In this document: positions 8,230 to 15,773 of the stretch, one piece after another
Numbering within the stretch: position 1 is the stretch's first letter
Layout: each line of letters begins with the position of its first letter
Source: Lachnospiraceae bacterium
GTDB taxonomy: Bacteria; Bacillota; Clostridia; Lachnospirales; Lachnospiraceae
Length of the DNA stretch: 64,000 nt
Direction: 5' to 3'
NCBI GenBank assembly: GCA_016286555.1
Contig: JAEETA010000002.1
Location: 93,307-157,306 of the forward strand
The notes under the pieces: model-generated
The model's input: only the letters and a program-made list of their open reading frames with translations
Told to the model about the DNA's origin: nothing
The model's database searches: none
Made by a program: the position numbers and the translations under genes

Positions 8230-9495
8230 TCAGTTCTTCTCTGCAGTCTGATTCTCTGCGAAATACTCCAGCATCGCTTCCCGCATCAGTACCAGTGCCT
8301 GGACCACAGCGCGATCCCGGATCATCTGGCGGTTTCCCGTGAAGTGATATTCCTTCACGCGAACCTTCCCTTTCAGTCCGCAGCCGATATAGACGAGACC
8401 GATCTCCTGACCTTCCTCTGCCACAGGTCCTGCATATCCCGTGATGCTGACACACAGGTCCGCCTTGCTCATGGACGCCAGCCCCTTTACCATCTCCTCA
8501 GCACACTGACGGCTGACGGCAGTATGCTTTTGCAGGGTTGTTTTCTTCACACCCAGGAGCTTGCGCTTTGCTTTGTTGGAATAGGTTACCACACCGGTCT
8601 TCAGGCTTTCGGATACACCGGGTACATTAATGAGTCTTCCGCTCAGGAGTCCGCCGGTACAGGATTCTGCCGTTGCAACGGTGAGATTATTCTCCAGCAG
8701 CAGAGCGACCACAGCTTCCTCCAGGGTCTCATCCACTTCGGAAGAGTAAACCTTATTTCCGAAACGGCTCTTGATCTCTTTCACCACAGGCTTTAAGAGT
8801 TTCTTCGCTTCCTTCTCGGATTCCGCTCCTGCAGTCACGCGGATATGCACTTCTCCGATCTTCGCATAGGTAGCGATGGTGGGATTGGACTGGGAATCAA
8901 TGAGATCCTTGATCAGTTCCTCCGCCTTACTTTCACCCACACCGCAGAGCTTCACCGTCTTGGAGACGATCACCTGCTCACTGCGCTCTGCCAGGTAAGG
9001 AGCCACCTGCTGTTCAAACATGGGACGAAGCTCCGCAGGGGGGCCTGGCATCAGGATCAGGGTACACTTCTTCTCTTCCAGCAGGATGCCGGGAGCCGTA
9101 CCGTTGGGATTGGGAATGGCTCTTCCACCCTCGGGGATCAGTGCCTGCTTCCAGTTGTTCTTGGTAGGCTTGGTACCCTTCTTCTTGAAGAATTCCTCGA
9201 TGGCCTTACGGCTGAACTCATCCTCGATGAGCTTATGGCCCGTAACCTTTGCAGCCACTTCCTTGGTCAGATCGTCTTCCGTGGGTCCCAGGCCGCCGGA
9301 GACCAGCACGATATCGGAACGTTCGATGGCAGTCTTAAACGCCCAGGTCAGGCGCTCTTCGTTGTCGCCCACCACGGTCTGGAAATAGTTGTTCAGACCC
9401 AGGGCAGCACACCCCTCCGCCAGAAAAGCGGCGTTGGTGTTGACGATGTTACCCATGAGTATTTCGGTACCGACACAGATAATCTCTACAGTCAT
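8230..9495 (-). CDS. cinA: CinA family protein (competence/damage-inducible; NMN deamidase type)
   Basis: The 421-residue protein joins an N-terminal MoCF-like domain ('VGTEILMGNIVNTNAAFLAE', 'LVSGGLGPTEDDLT', roughly 4-170) to a C-terminal CinA amidohydrolase domain ('ATAESCTGGLLSGRL', roughly 265-415). The C-terminal domain deamidates nicotinamide mononucleotide in many bacteria, recycling NAD. In streptococci cinA lies next to recA and is damage-induced; here it is convergent with recA-recX and is the last gene of the yicC-pgsA operon, with no SOS box of its own. GGAGG lies in front of the ATG. Confidence 0.93.
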   Translation of the reverse strand: MTVEIICVGTEILMGNIVNTNAAFLAEGCAALGLNNYFQTVVGDNEERLTWAFKTAIERSDIVLVSGGLGPTEDDLTKEVAAKVTGHKLIEDEFSRKAIEEFFKKKGTKPTKNNWKQALIPEGGRAIPNPNGTAPGILLEEKKCTLILMPGPPAELRPMFEQQVAPYLAERSEQVIVSKTVKLCGVGESKAEELIKDLIDSQSNPTIATYAKIGEVHIRVTAGAESEKEAKKLLKPVVKEIKSRFGNKVYSSEVDETLEEAVVALLLENNLTVATAESCTGGLLSGRLINVPGVSESLKTGVVTYSNKAKRKLLGVKKTTLQKHTAVSRQCAEEMVKGLASMSKADLCVSITGYAGPVAEEGQEIGLVYIGCGLKGKVRVKEYHFTGNRQMIRDRAVVQALVLMREAMLEYFAENQTAEKN

Positions 9496-9522
9496 ACAGT
9501 CCTCCTTTCGGAAGCACGGACG

Positions 9523-10119
9523 TTACAGCATCACTTTGCGGTTCTTGTACAGATAATCGATCAGGGAGATCACCGTCAGGAGCAGTGCGATCCACATGAG
9601 GGACTGCGCCAGAACGGTAAACCACCGGAATCCGGCAAGCAAGGGCTCTGCCAGCATGGTGATGATCATCAGCATCTGGAAGGTGGTCTTGAATTTTCCC
9701 CAGTAGCTGGCAGCGATGACGATTCCGGCATCGGATGCCACCAGACGAAAGCCGCTGATGATAAACTCTCTGGAGATGATCACGATGACCACCCAGGCAG
9801 GGATTTTGCTCATATCCACGAGGCAGATCAGTGCAGCGCACACCAGAAGTTTATCCGCCAGAGGATCCATGAATTTTCCGAAGTTCGTCACCAGGTTGTA
9901 CTTCCGGGCGATCTTCCCGTCCACCAGATCCGTCAGACTGGCGATGATAAAGATGGCTTCCGCCAGGACGCAGTACAGGATCCCGCCGCTGCCGTTCCAC
10001 TCCTCGCGCCCCACCAGGAGCAGGATCACGAAGGGAATGATCAGCACCACGCGGATCATGGTCAGAATATTGGGGACATTCCAGATAGGCTTCTTTTCCT
10101 TGAAGCTTGCATCAGTCAT
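9523..10119 (-). CDS. pgsA: CDP-diacylglycerol--glycerol-3-phosphate 3-phosphatidyltransferase
   Basis: The enzyme makes phosphatidylglycerol phosphate in the membrane. The 198-residue length is usual, and the CDP-alcohol phosphotransferase signature DG-x2-AR-x8-G-x3-D-x3-D is complete in 'DGKIARKY' through 'GKFMDPLAD'. Several hydrophobic helices follow. Its ATG lies inside the end of rimO (8-base overlap), so translation is likely coupled. It sits in the conserved Clostridia order rimO-pgsA-cinA, here on the far side of recA-recX. Confidence 0.95.
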   Translation of the reverse strand: MTDASFKEKKPIWNVPNILTMIRVVLIIPFVILLLVGREEWNGSGGILYCVLAEAIFIIASLTDLVDGKIARKYNLVTNFGKFMDPLADKLLVCAALICLVDMSKIPAWVVIVIISREFIISGFRLVASDAGIVIAASYWGKFKTTFQMLMIITMLAEPLLAGFRWFTVLAQSLMWIALLLTVISLIDYLYKNRKVML

Positions 10120-11440
10120 TGATCAATTCTCCCACCAGATCATATTCCCGGGCCTGCGTGACTTTCACCTTCACAAAGTCCCCGGTATTGAAATTCGCAT
10201 CCGTATGCAGGAAAAGGTATCCGTCCACATCCGGTGCGTCCCGGTAAGTGCGGGTAACATACACATCGTCCTCCGCCACTTTCCCCTCAACCATCACGGT
10301 AAGCTCACGGCCCACCATTTCTTCGATCTTATCAAATACCACGGCCTGCTGCAGTTCCATCAGCTCGTCTCTGCGGCTTTCCTTCACTTCCTCCGGCACC
10401 TGGTCCGGCAGAAGTGCTGCCCTGGTATCCTCCTCCTGAGAGTAGGCAAATACGCCCAGGCGGTCAAACTCCATCTCATTGACAAAGCGGTAGGTCTCCT
10501 CGAAGTCCTCCTGGGTCTCCCCGGGGAATCCGGAGATCAGCGTCGTCCTCAGACAGATATCGGGAATCCGCTCCCGCAGCTTTTCGATCACTTCCCGCAG
10601 ACTCTGCTGAGAGGTTCTGCGTCCCATGGCCCGCAGGATCCGGTCACTGGCAGACTGGATGGGAAGATCCAGATAGTGACAGATCTTCGGCTCCGTGGCG
10701 ATGGTCTCGATGATCTCATCCGTCAGTTCCTCAGGGTATCCGTAGAGGATGCGGATCCATTCGATGCCTTCAATCTCGCACAGATGGTGCAGGAGCTCCG
10801 GCAGGGATTTTTTCCCATAGAGGTCCTTGCCGTAGAGTGTAGTCTCCTGGGCTACCAGGATCAGTTCCTTTACGCCGCCCCGAGCCAGCTCTTCAGCTTC
10901 CCGCAGCAGCGCCTCCATGGGCACGGAGCGGTAGGGTCCCCTGACCTTGGGAATGATGCAGTAGGTGCAGTTTTTATCGCAGCCTTCCGCTATTTTCAAA
11001 TACGCAAAATGTCCGCCCGTGGTGACAATGCGTCTCGTCTCCACAGTCGGATCACTGCTTAAGGGTTCGTAATGATTCTCGGGCCGGCCCGCCAGAATGG
11101 CGTCGAAGGTATCAGCGACAGCGGTGATGGCCATGGTGCCGATGCAGGCGTCCACCTCCGGGACTTCCTCCCGGATCTGCTCCTGATAGCGCTGGGAAAG
11201 ACATCCTCCCACCACCAGGGCCTTGTACTGTCCACTCTTACGATATTCTGCCAGACGGAGGATGGTCTGAATGCTCTCCTCCTTTGCGTCACCGATGAAG
11301 CAGCAGGTGTTGACGAGAGCGCCTTCCGCCTCCTCTTCATCGTCCGTAAACGCATATCCGCGATCTGCCAGGATCCCCAGCATCTTCTCGGAATCTACCA
11401 GATTTTTGTCACATCCCAGACTGACCGGAAGGATCTTCAC
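10112..11440 (-). CDS. rimO: ribosomal protein S12 methylthiotransferase RimO
   Basis: RimO is a radical-SAM enzyme that adds a methylthio group to an aspartate of ribosomal protein S12. The N-terminal UPF0004 domain starts 'VSLGCDKNLVDSEKM', the radical-SAM cluster motif CxxxCxxC is 'CDKNCTYC' near residue 147, and a TRAM domain closes the 442-residue chain. 'SLGCDKNLVDSE' separates it from the tRNA enzyme MiaB. The start is a GTG overlapping the rpoZ stop (GTGA), and the end overlaps pgsA. Confidence 0.95.
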   Translation of the reverse strand: MKILPVSLGCDKNLVDSEKMLGILADRGYAFTDDEEEAEGALVNTCCFIGDAKEESIQTILRLAEYRKSGQYKALVVGGCLSQRYQEQIREEVPEVDACIGTMAITAVADTFDAILAGRPENHYEPLSSDPTVETRRIVTTGGHFAYLKIAEGCDKNCTYCIIPKVRGPYRSVPMEALLREAEELARGGVKELILVAQETTLYGKDLYGKKSLPELLHHLCEIEGIEWIRILYGYPEELTDEIIETIATEPKICHYLDLPIQSASDRILRAMGRRTSQQSLREVIEKLRERIPDICLRTTLISGFPGETQEDFEETYRFVNEMEFDRLGVFAYSQEEDTRAALLPDQVPEEVKESRRDELMELQQAVVFDKIEEMVGRELTVMVEGKVAEDDVYVTRTYRDAPDVDGYLFLHTDANFNTGDFVKVKVTQAREYDLVGELIND

Positions 11441-11673
11441 TGTACGTCGCTGGGAAGGAGCTGCACATCTCCCTGATAAATCTCCTCCACAGCGATGGAA
11501 AGGGGCTTGTCTCCGGGGAAGCCTTCCATGGGCTCGTCGCCTGCCACGATCTGGCGTGCGCGCTTAGCGGTAGCCATAACGATGGAATAGCGGCTGCTTA
11601 CCAGGGGCTGATCCGGATCCTCAGCCTGCTCGTTTACTGCATTGATCATTTCAACATAAGAAGGGTGTAACAT
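11437..11673 (-). CDS. rpoZ: DNA-directed RNA polymerase subunit omega
   Basis: The 78-residue protein starts with 'MLHPSYVEMINAV' and includes 'SRYSIVMATAKRARQI', the conserved omega helix that holds the beta-prime C-terminus. Its place directly after gmk is the standard arrangement in Firmicutes. A clear AAGGAG precedes the ATG, and the last bases overlap the rimO start. Confidence 0.93.
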   Translation of the reverse strand: MLHPSYVEMINAVNEQAEDPDQPLVSSRYSIVMATAKRARQIVAGDEPMEGFPGDKPLSIAVEEIYQGDVQLLPSDVQ

Positions 11674-11707
11674 GTATTTTCTCCTTTTTCTTTACAAATC
11701 TCTTCTT

Positions 11708-12331
11708 TTATTTCCGATAGGCTTCCAGCTCTTCCCGGAGCTGGCCGATCAGTTCTTTCATGCGGATGGGCTGCGAACGGGCTGCCTCCACAAGAGCGTC
11801 CACTGTTTTTACGCAAGTGTCCAAATCATCATTTACCACAATATAGTCATAATCGTCAATCCCCAATGACTCTTCTGCAGCTCTCGACAGGCGACCGGCG
11901 ATGACATCGTCCGTCTCGGTTCCTCTGCCTTTCAGTCGGCGCTCCAGCTCTGCTGCGCTGGGAGGCGTTACGAACAGCAACAGGCTGTCGGGATAGATTT
12001 TCTTGATGTTCCGGGCGCCCTGGATCTCGATCTCCAAGATCACGTTGTTACCCTTGGAAAGCTGCTCCTCCACGTATGCCTTGGGGGTGCCGTAATAGTT
12101 CCCCACATAGTTCGCATACTCGATGAGTCCGCCCTCCTCGATGGTCTTTTCAAAGGTCTCACGGTCGGTGAAAAAATAGTCCACACCTTCCCGCTCGCCC
12201 TCACGGGGCTTTCTCGTGGTCATGGAAACGGACAGAACATAGTCCTCATGCTCTGCCAGAAGGCGCTTCACCAGCGTTCCCTTTCCGGCCCCGGAAAAAC
12301 CGGAGATCACCATCAAAATGCCTTTTCTCAT
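11708..12331 (-). CDS. gmk: guanylate kinase
   Basis: The enzyme phosphorylates GMP to GDP. The 207-residue chain starts with the P-loop 'ISGFSGAGKGTL' and has the GMP-binding segment 'SVSMTTRKPREGEREGVDYF' and 'LEIEIQGARNIKK'. It lies between yicC and rpoZ; the small remA (DUF370) gene often found just upstream in Clostridia is absent, as only 23 bases separate it from yicC. Confidence 0.96.
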   Translation of the reverse strand: MRKGILMVISGFSGAGKGTLVKRLLAEHEDYVLSVSMTTRKPREGEREGVDYFFTDRETFEKTIEEGGLIEYANYVGNYYGTPKAYVEEQLSKGNNVILEIEIQGARNIKKIYPDSLLLFVTPPSAAELERRLKGRGTETDDVIAGRLSRAAEESLGIDDYDYIVVNDDLDTCVKTVDALVEAARSQPIRMKELIGQLREELEAYRK

Positions 12332-12354
12332 GATGTATTACTTACCTCCGATGA

Positions 12355-13233
12355 TCATTCAATGTTCTGGATCTGCTCGCGAACCTTCTCAATCTCCGTC
12401 TTCAGCTCGATGCCCCGATTGGAGATTTCCAGATCCGTGGTCTTGGACAGGGTGGTATTGGCCTCCCGGTTCATTTCCTGGGTAATGAAGTCCAGCTTAC
12501 GGCCGATGCTGCCGCCGTCCGTGAGTTCCTTCTTCATGCCGTTAATATGGCTCTTCAGACGGACGATTTCCTCGTCCACGCAGACCTTGTCGGCAAAAAC
12601 CGTCACCTCTGTCAGGAGTCTGCCCTCATCCACCTGGGTGTCTCCCAGGATTTCCCGGACTCTGGTCTGGATCCGCTCACGGTACTCGGTAACGATCTGG
12701 GGAGAACGCTCCTCGATAAAGGCCACGTGCCCGGCGATGGTATCCAGCTTCCCCAGCAGATCTTCCTTCAGGCGCTCGCCCTCGGCTTCACGGGTTTTGA
12801 CAAATCCTTCCGCAGCGATGTCCACTGCTTTTTTCAGAGCCTTCCAGAGCTCTTCCTCGTCGGTCTCCTCCTCTTCCATCACCAGCACATCCGGCATGGA
12901 AGCCAGCTTGGCAACCCGGACATCATTCTCCAGGCCGAAATCCTCGCTCATCTGCTTCATGTAGGAAAGATACTCCTCCGCCACCTCCTTATGATAGGTA
13001 ATACGGCTGGAAGATTCCCCCAGGTTCTCGTAGGTCACGTACACATCCACTTTTCCGCGGGAAATGTAATTCTTCAGTTCCTGACGGATGGCGGATTCAA
13101 AGAAGTTCAGGCTCTTGGGTAGCTTAACGTTCATGTCCAGGTAACGGTGGTTGACGCTTTTGAGCTCAACCGTGAATTTCAGATTGTTCTCCGTCACCTC
13201 GCCGCGGCCGAAGCCGGTCATACTTTTGATCAT
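12355..13233 (-). CDS. yicC: YicC/YloC family endoribonuclease
   Basis: The protein opens 'MIKSMTGFGRGE', the hallmark of the family, and ends with the DUF1732 region 'GRKLDFITQEMNREANT'. YicC-family proteins are hexameric endoribonucleases; YicC in E. coli helps degrade the small RNA RyhB. At 292 residues it is full length. It is the first gene of the gmk-rpoZ-rimO-pgsA-cinA operon. Confidence 0.9.
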   Translation of the reverse strand: MIKSMTGFGRGEVTENNLKFTVELKSVNHRYLDMNVKLPKSLNFFESAIRQELKNYISRGKVDVYVTYENLGESSSRITYHKEVAEEYLSYMKQMSEDFGLENDVRVAKLASMPDVLVMEEEETDEEELWKALKKAVDIAAEGFVKTREAEGERLKEDLLGKLDTIAGHVAFIEERSPQIVTEYRERIQTRVREILGDTQVDEGRLLTEVTVFADKVCVDEEIVRLKSHINGMKKELTDGGSIGRKLDFITQEMNREANTTLSKTTDLEISNRGIELKTEIEKVREQIQNIE

Positions 13234-13277
13234 GATCTTTTCGATCCTTTCTTCGCAGGCTTATGTTCTTCGCGGCT

Positions 13278-15059
13278 CTACAGTCCGAAGGATGCCAGCA
13301 TATTTCTGAATTCCAGGGACTGGGTAAATCCGTAGATCACACTCTCCTTGCTCTCCCCCTTTTCCAGACGGTAGAGCCAGTGATAGATCTCCGCAGTGTC
13401 AGGGGTTCTGTCAAAGAGGCCTTCGTACAGATCCGTGATAAACTCCACATCGGTGCGGTTCCGGTTCTGATACTCGGGAGACATGTAGAAACTGTAGGCA
13501 GCCACATCCTCAACGGACACCTCACCAGCCATGATTTTCTCGGTCCACATGTAGACGCCCCATTCCTCGCCTTCACGGTTCAGGGCCACCAGATACATGC
13601 GACGGATAAAATCGATTACCTTATCCCGGTACACGGTATCATCCGTCTCCAGATCATCGGGAGTCAGATCCATCTGTCCCTGCCGAATCCCGTAATCCGC
13701 ACAGGTATTGGCAAACTCTGCGGAATTAATGAATCCTGCCAGGATCACTTTGCGCTTGGATCCCTTGTTCAGCATGTCCAGCCAGTGCTCATAGCCCGCC
13801 TGATCAGGCTCTCTTGCAAAAAAGACACGGTAGAGCAATGCCACAAAGTCGGGGTTCGGCAGGTTCCGGTTCAGGAACTCCTGGCTCAGGATAAATCCCG
13901 CGCCCACGCCGGCACCATCGATGGCATCGTCCATCAAGAGTTTTACCCAGTTCTCATAACCCACTGCATCGTAATCACGGTTCAGAGCGATGTGATACAT
14001 CCGGGCGATAAAGGCTCTGATCCAGGCTTCCCTTGCACTCTCATCTCCGGGGATCACCAGATGCTTGGAATCTCCCAGGTTCATAGGCAGCTTCTTGTAC
14101 TCCCGTTTCTGTGCATCCACCAGGGTCACAGGCAGATCGATGTCCACCGTCAGGTTGATGGGAGTATCCACACTCACCATGCCGAGGCAGTTGGTAAACA
14201 TGTTGGAGCCGTTGAAGTTCCCGCTCATGTCCCAGGTCTGCAGGTAGAAGCGCTCGATCTTGCTGCAGTTGTAGAACATGGCGCTGCTTTTGGTCACATT
14301 GTTCAGATTCAGGCAGGTAAGATCCATGCTCGTCAGGGAGCCGCAACCGTTGAACATATCCACGGTGGAGACCACTCGGGAGGTATCGATGCCGCCCCAG
14401 TTGATGGACTGCAATGCCGCACAGCCCTTAAACATGCTGTGGAAATCCTGGGCCGAAGAAGTGTCCAGTCCCGTAAAATCCACCTCTGCCAGATGGATAC
14501 AGTTGGTGAACATATCACTAAAATTCTGAACGCCGCTGGTGTTCAGACCGCTGAGATCCACACTTGTCAATCCCGTGCAGCCGTGGAACAGGTGGGTACA
14601 GGAAATGGCCTTTACTCCGGGTTCAAAGGAGATCTTCGAAACACGGTTGCCCCACATGGAAGCGGAGTTGGAATTGTTCTTGATCTGGGTATAGTAGACG
14701 ATATCATTGACTCTGGCGTAAGCAGGAACCACAACATCCAGAGACTGACCGGTGTACTTCGTAACGGTGATAGAGTTATCAATGCTGTTTAAGGTATAGA
14801 CAAAATCATACTGCCAGACGGTATTGGCTTCAGAGACCGTGATATCCTCGACCTCGCCGGGATCCTCTGCGGGCAGCTCGTCCTCATCGAAATCAACCTC
14901 AGGCAGGTCCTCGCCTACAGGAAGCTCCTCTTCTTCGAAGACCTCTCCGCCGGATATTTCCTCCGCATGTACTCTCATGGCGCCTGGCACAAGCAAACAA
15001 AGCATCGCCGCCGATGCCATTACCACAGCTGTCTTTTCCCAAAGTCTGCCGATCCGCAT
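13278..15059 (-). CDS. secreted BspA-type leucine-rich repeat protein with DUF4214 domains
   Basis: The 593-residue protein has a signal peptide (residues 1-32, 'AMLCLLVPGAMRVHA') and an acidic linker. BspA/DUF285 repeats of about 24 residues follow from about 150 to 300 ('LTSVDLSGLNTSGVQNFSDMF' and relatives). Three DUF4214-type modules come next, with 'RMYHIALNRDYDAVGYENWV', 'LYRVFFAREPDQAGYEHWL' and 'RRMYLVALNREGEEWGVYMW'. BspA repeats bind host or bacterial partners in several species, and DUF4214 occurs in secreted, often envelope-associated proteins. No sortase motif or C-terminal membrane anchor is seen, so it may be released or held through DUF4214. It is likely separate from the cold-shock gene upstream, which ends in a terminator. 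Confidence 0.85.
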   Translation of the reverse strand: MRIGRLWEKTAVVMASAAMLCLLVPGAMRVHAEEISGGEVFEEEELPVGEDLPEVDFDEDELPAEDPGEVEDITVSEANTVWQYDFVYTLNSIDNSITVTKYTGQSLDVVVPAYARVNDIVYYTQIKNNSNSASMWGNRVSKISFEPGVKAISCTHLFHGCTGLTSVDLSGLNTSGVQNFSDMFTNCIHLAEVDFTGLDTSSAQDFHSMFKGCAALQSINWGGIDTSRVVSTVDMFNGCGSLTSMDLTCLNLNNVTKSSAMFYNCSKIERFYLQTWDMSGNFNGSNMFTNCLGMVSVDTPINLTVDIDLPVTLVDAQKREYKKLPMNLGDSKHLVIPGDESAREAWIRAFIARMYHIALNRDYDAVGYENWVKLLMDDAIDGAGVGAGFILSQEFLNRNLPNPDFVALLYRVFFAREPDQAGYEHWLDMLNKGSKRKVILAGFINSAEFANTCADYGIRQGQMDLTPDDLETDDTVYRDKVIDFIRRMYLVALNREGEEWGVYMWTEKIMAGEVSVEDVAAYSFYMSPEYQNRNRTDVEFITDLYEGLFDRTPDTAEIYHWLYRLEKGESKESVIYGFTQSLEFRNMLASFGL

Positions 15060-15160
15060 GTTTTATCCTCCGCCGAATAACCGCAGGCAAATGCCTGCAA
15101 TCCGATATATTTTACCATTTTATAAGAAAAATTTCAATGAAGGGGCAGGCGCGGGGCACC

Positions 15161-15197
15161 AAATCAGAAAAGGGAGCAGGCAAAATGCCTGCTCCCT
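15161..15197 (-). terminator. terminator after the cold-shock gene
   Basis: Perfect stem GGGAGCAGGCA / TGCCTGCTCCC with a three-base loop, followed on the reverse strand by TTTTCTGATTT. The stem shares GGAGCAGGC with the terminator at 19545-19571. Confidence 0.8.
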
Positions 15198-15268
15198 TTG
15201 GTGTCTGGTTCTAGTTCGATATTACAAATCTATCTATAGCCAAACGCGGTAACGCTCCGAACCGGTTC

Positions 15269-15481
15269 TTAGCGAACTACGGTTACGTTGACAGCGCGCT
15301 CCTTGCCCTTCTGCTCATCTACCTCGATGTCGAAGGTGACGGTTGCGCCCTCGTCCAGAGTCTTATAGCCATCGGAGTTGATGCCGGAGAAATGTACGAA
15401 TACATCCTTGCCATCAGCCTCGCTGGTGATGAAACCATAACCCTTCTGTGCGTTGAACCACTTTACAGTACCCTTGTTCAT
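15269..15481 (-). CDS. cold-shock protein, CspA family
   Basis: The 70-residue protein has both RNA-binding motifs, RNP1 'KGYGFIT' and RNP2 'VFVHFSGI', and the family start '[17 protein letters not shown]'. It is a single OB-fold that melts RNA secondary structure. The mRNA has its own consensus promoter, a leader of about 145 nt containing a large inverted repeat, and a terminator, so it is a single-gene unit divergent from clpB. The long structured leader resembles those of regulated csp genes. Confidence 0.96.
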   Translation of the reverse strand: MNKGTVKWFNAQKGYGFITSEADGKDVFVHFSGINSDGYKTLDEGATVTFDIEVDEQKGKERAVNVTVVR

Positions 15482-15545
15482 TTAGTGCCTCCTTGAAAAA
15501 ATGGGCTGAGCCCGTTAGTGAAATGGTACCCTGTTTGAAAGAAAA

Positions 15546-15605
15546 AACTCACATATTTCTGTAAATCATCATGGACAAACAATGACCTACAAAAATATGT
15601 GAGTT
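15546..15605 (-). promoter_or_regulatory. 13-bp inverted repeat in the cold-shock mRNA leader
   Basis: AACTCACATATTT (15546-15558) and AAATATGTGAGTT (15593-15605) are perfectly complementary over 13 bases with a 34-base loop. The repeat lies near the 5' end of the predicted csp transcript. It could be a temperature-sensitive RNA structure or a protein site. A GGGCT-GA-GCCC hairpin lies closer to the start codon. Confidence 0.6.
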
Positions 15606-15632
15606 CAATGCTTTCAATCAGAATACGCGTTG

Positions 15633-15661
15633 ATAATATCATCTGCGTGGGGCGGTGTCAA
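15633..15661 (-). promoter_or_regulatory. promoter of the cold-shock gene
   Basis: On the reverse strand TTGACA is followed after 17 bases by TATTAT, an almost perfect sigma-A promoter. It predicts a start near 15626. Confidence 0.85.
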
Positions 15662-15700
15662 CAAAATTCGCCAAAATCTTGTATTTTGAACAAGAAACTC

Positions 15701-15728
15701 TTGCAATTTAAAAAAACGGTGTTATATT
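15701..15728 (+). promoter_or_regulatory. promoter of clpB
   Basis: TTGCAA and TATATT are spaced by 16 bases about 45 bases before the clpB ATG. A small inverted repeat CAAGA-AAC-TCTTG (15691-15703) overlaps the -35. No CIRCE element and no CtsR heptad repeat is visible, so the heat-shock regulator, if any, is unknown. Confidence 0.6.
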
Positions 15729-15773
15729 TGATATAGAACAAATGAAAAATGCTTTCGAAGGGAGGCAAGTACC

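Noticed and set aside
15680-15773. CIRCE or CtsR operator before clpB
   Set aside because: Neither TTAGCACTC-N9-GAGTGCTAA nor tandem GGTCAAA heptads are present; only a 5-bp inverted repeat is.
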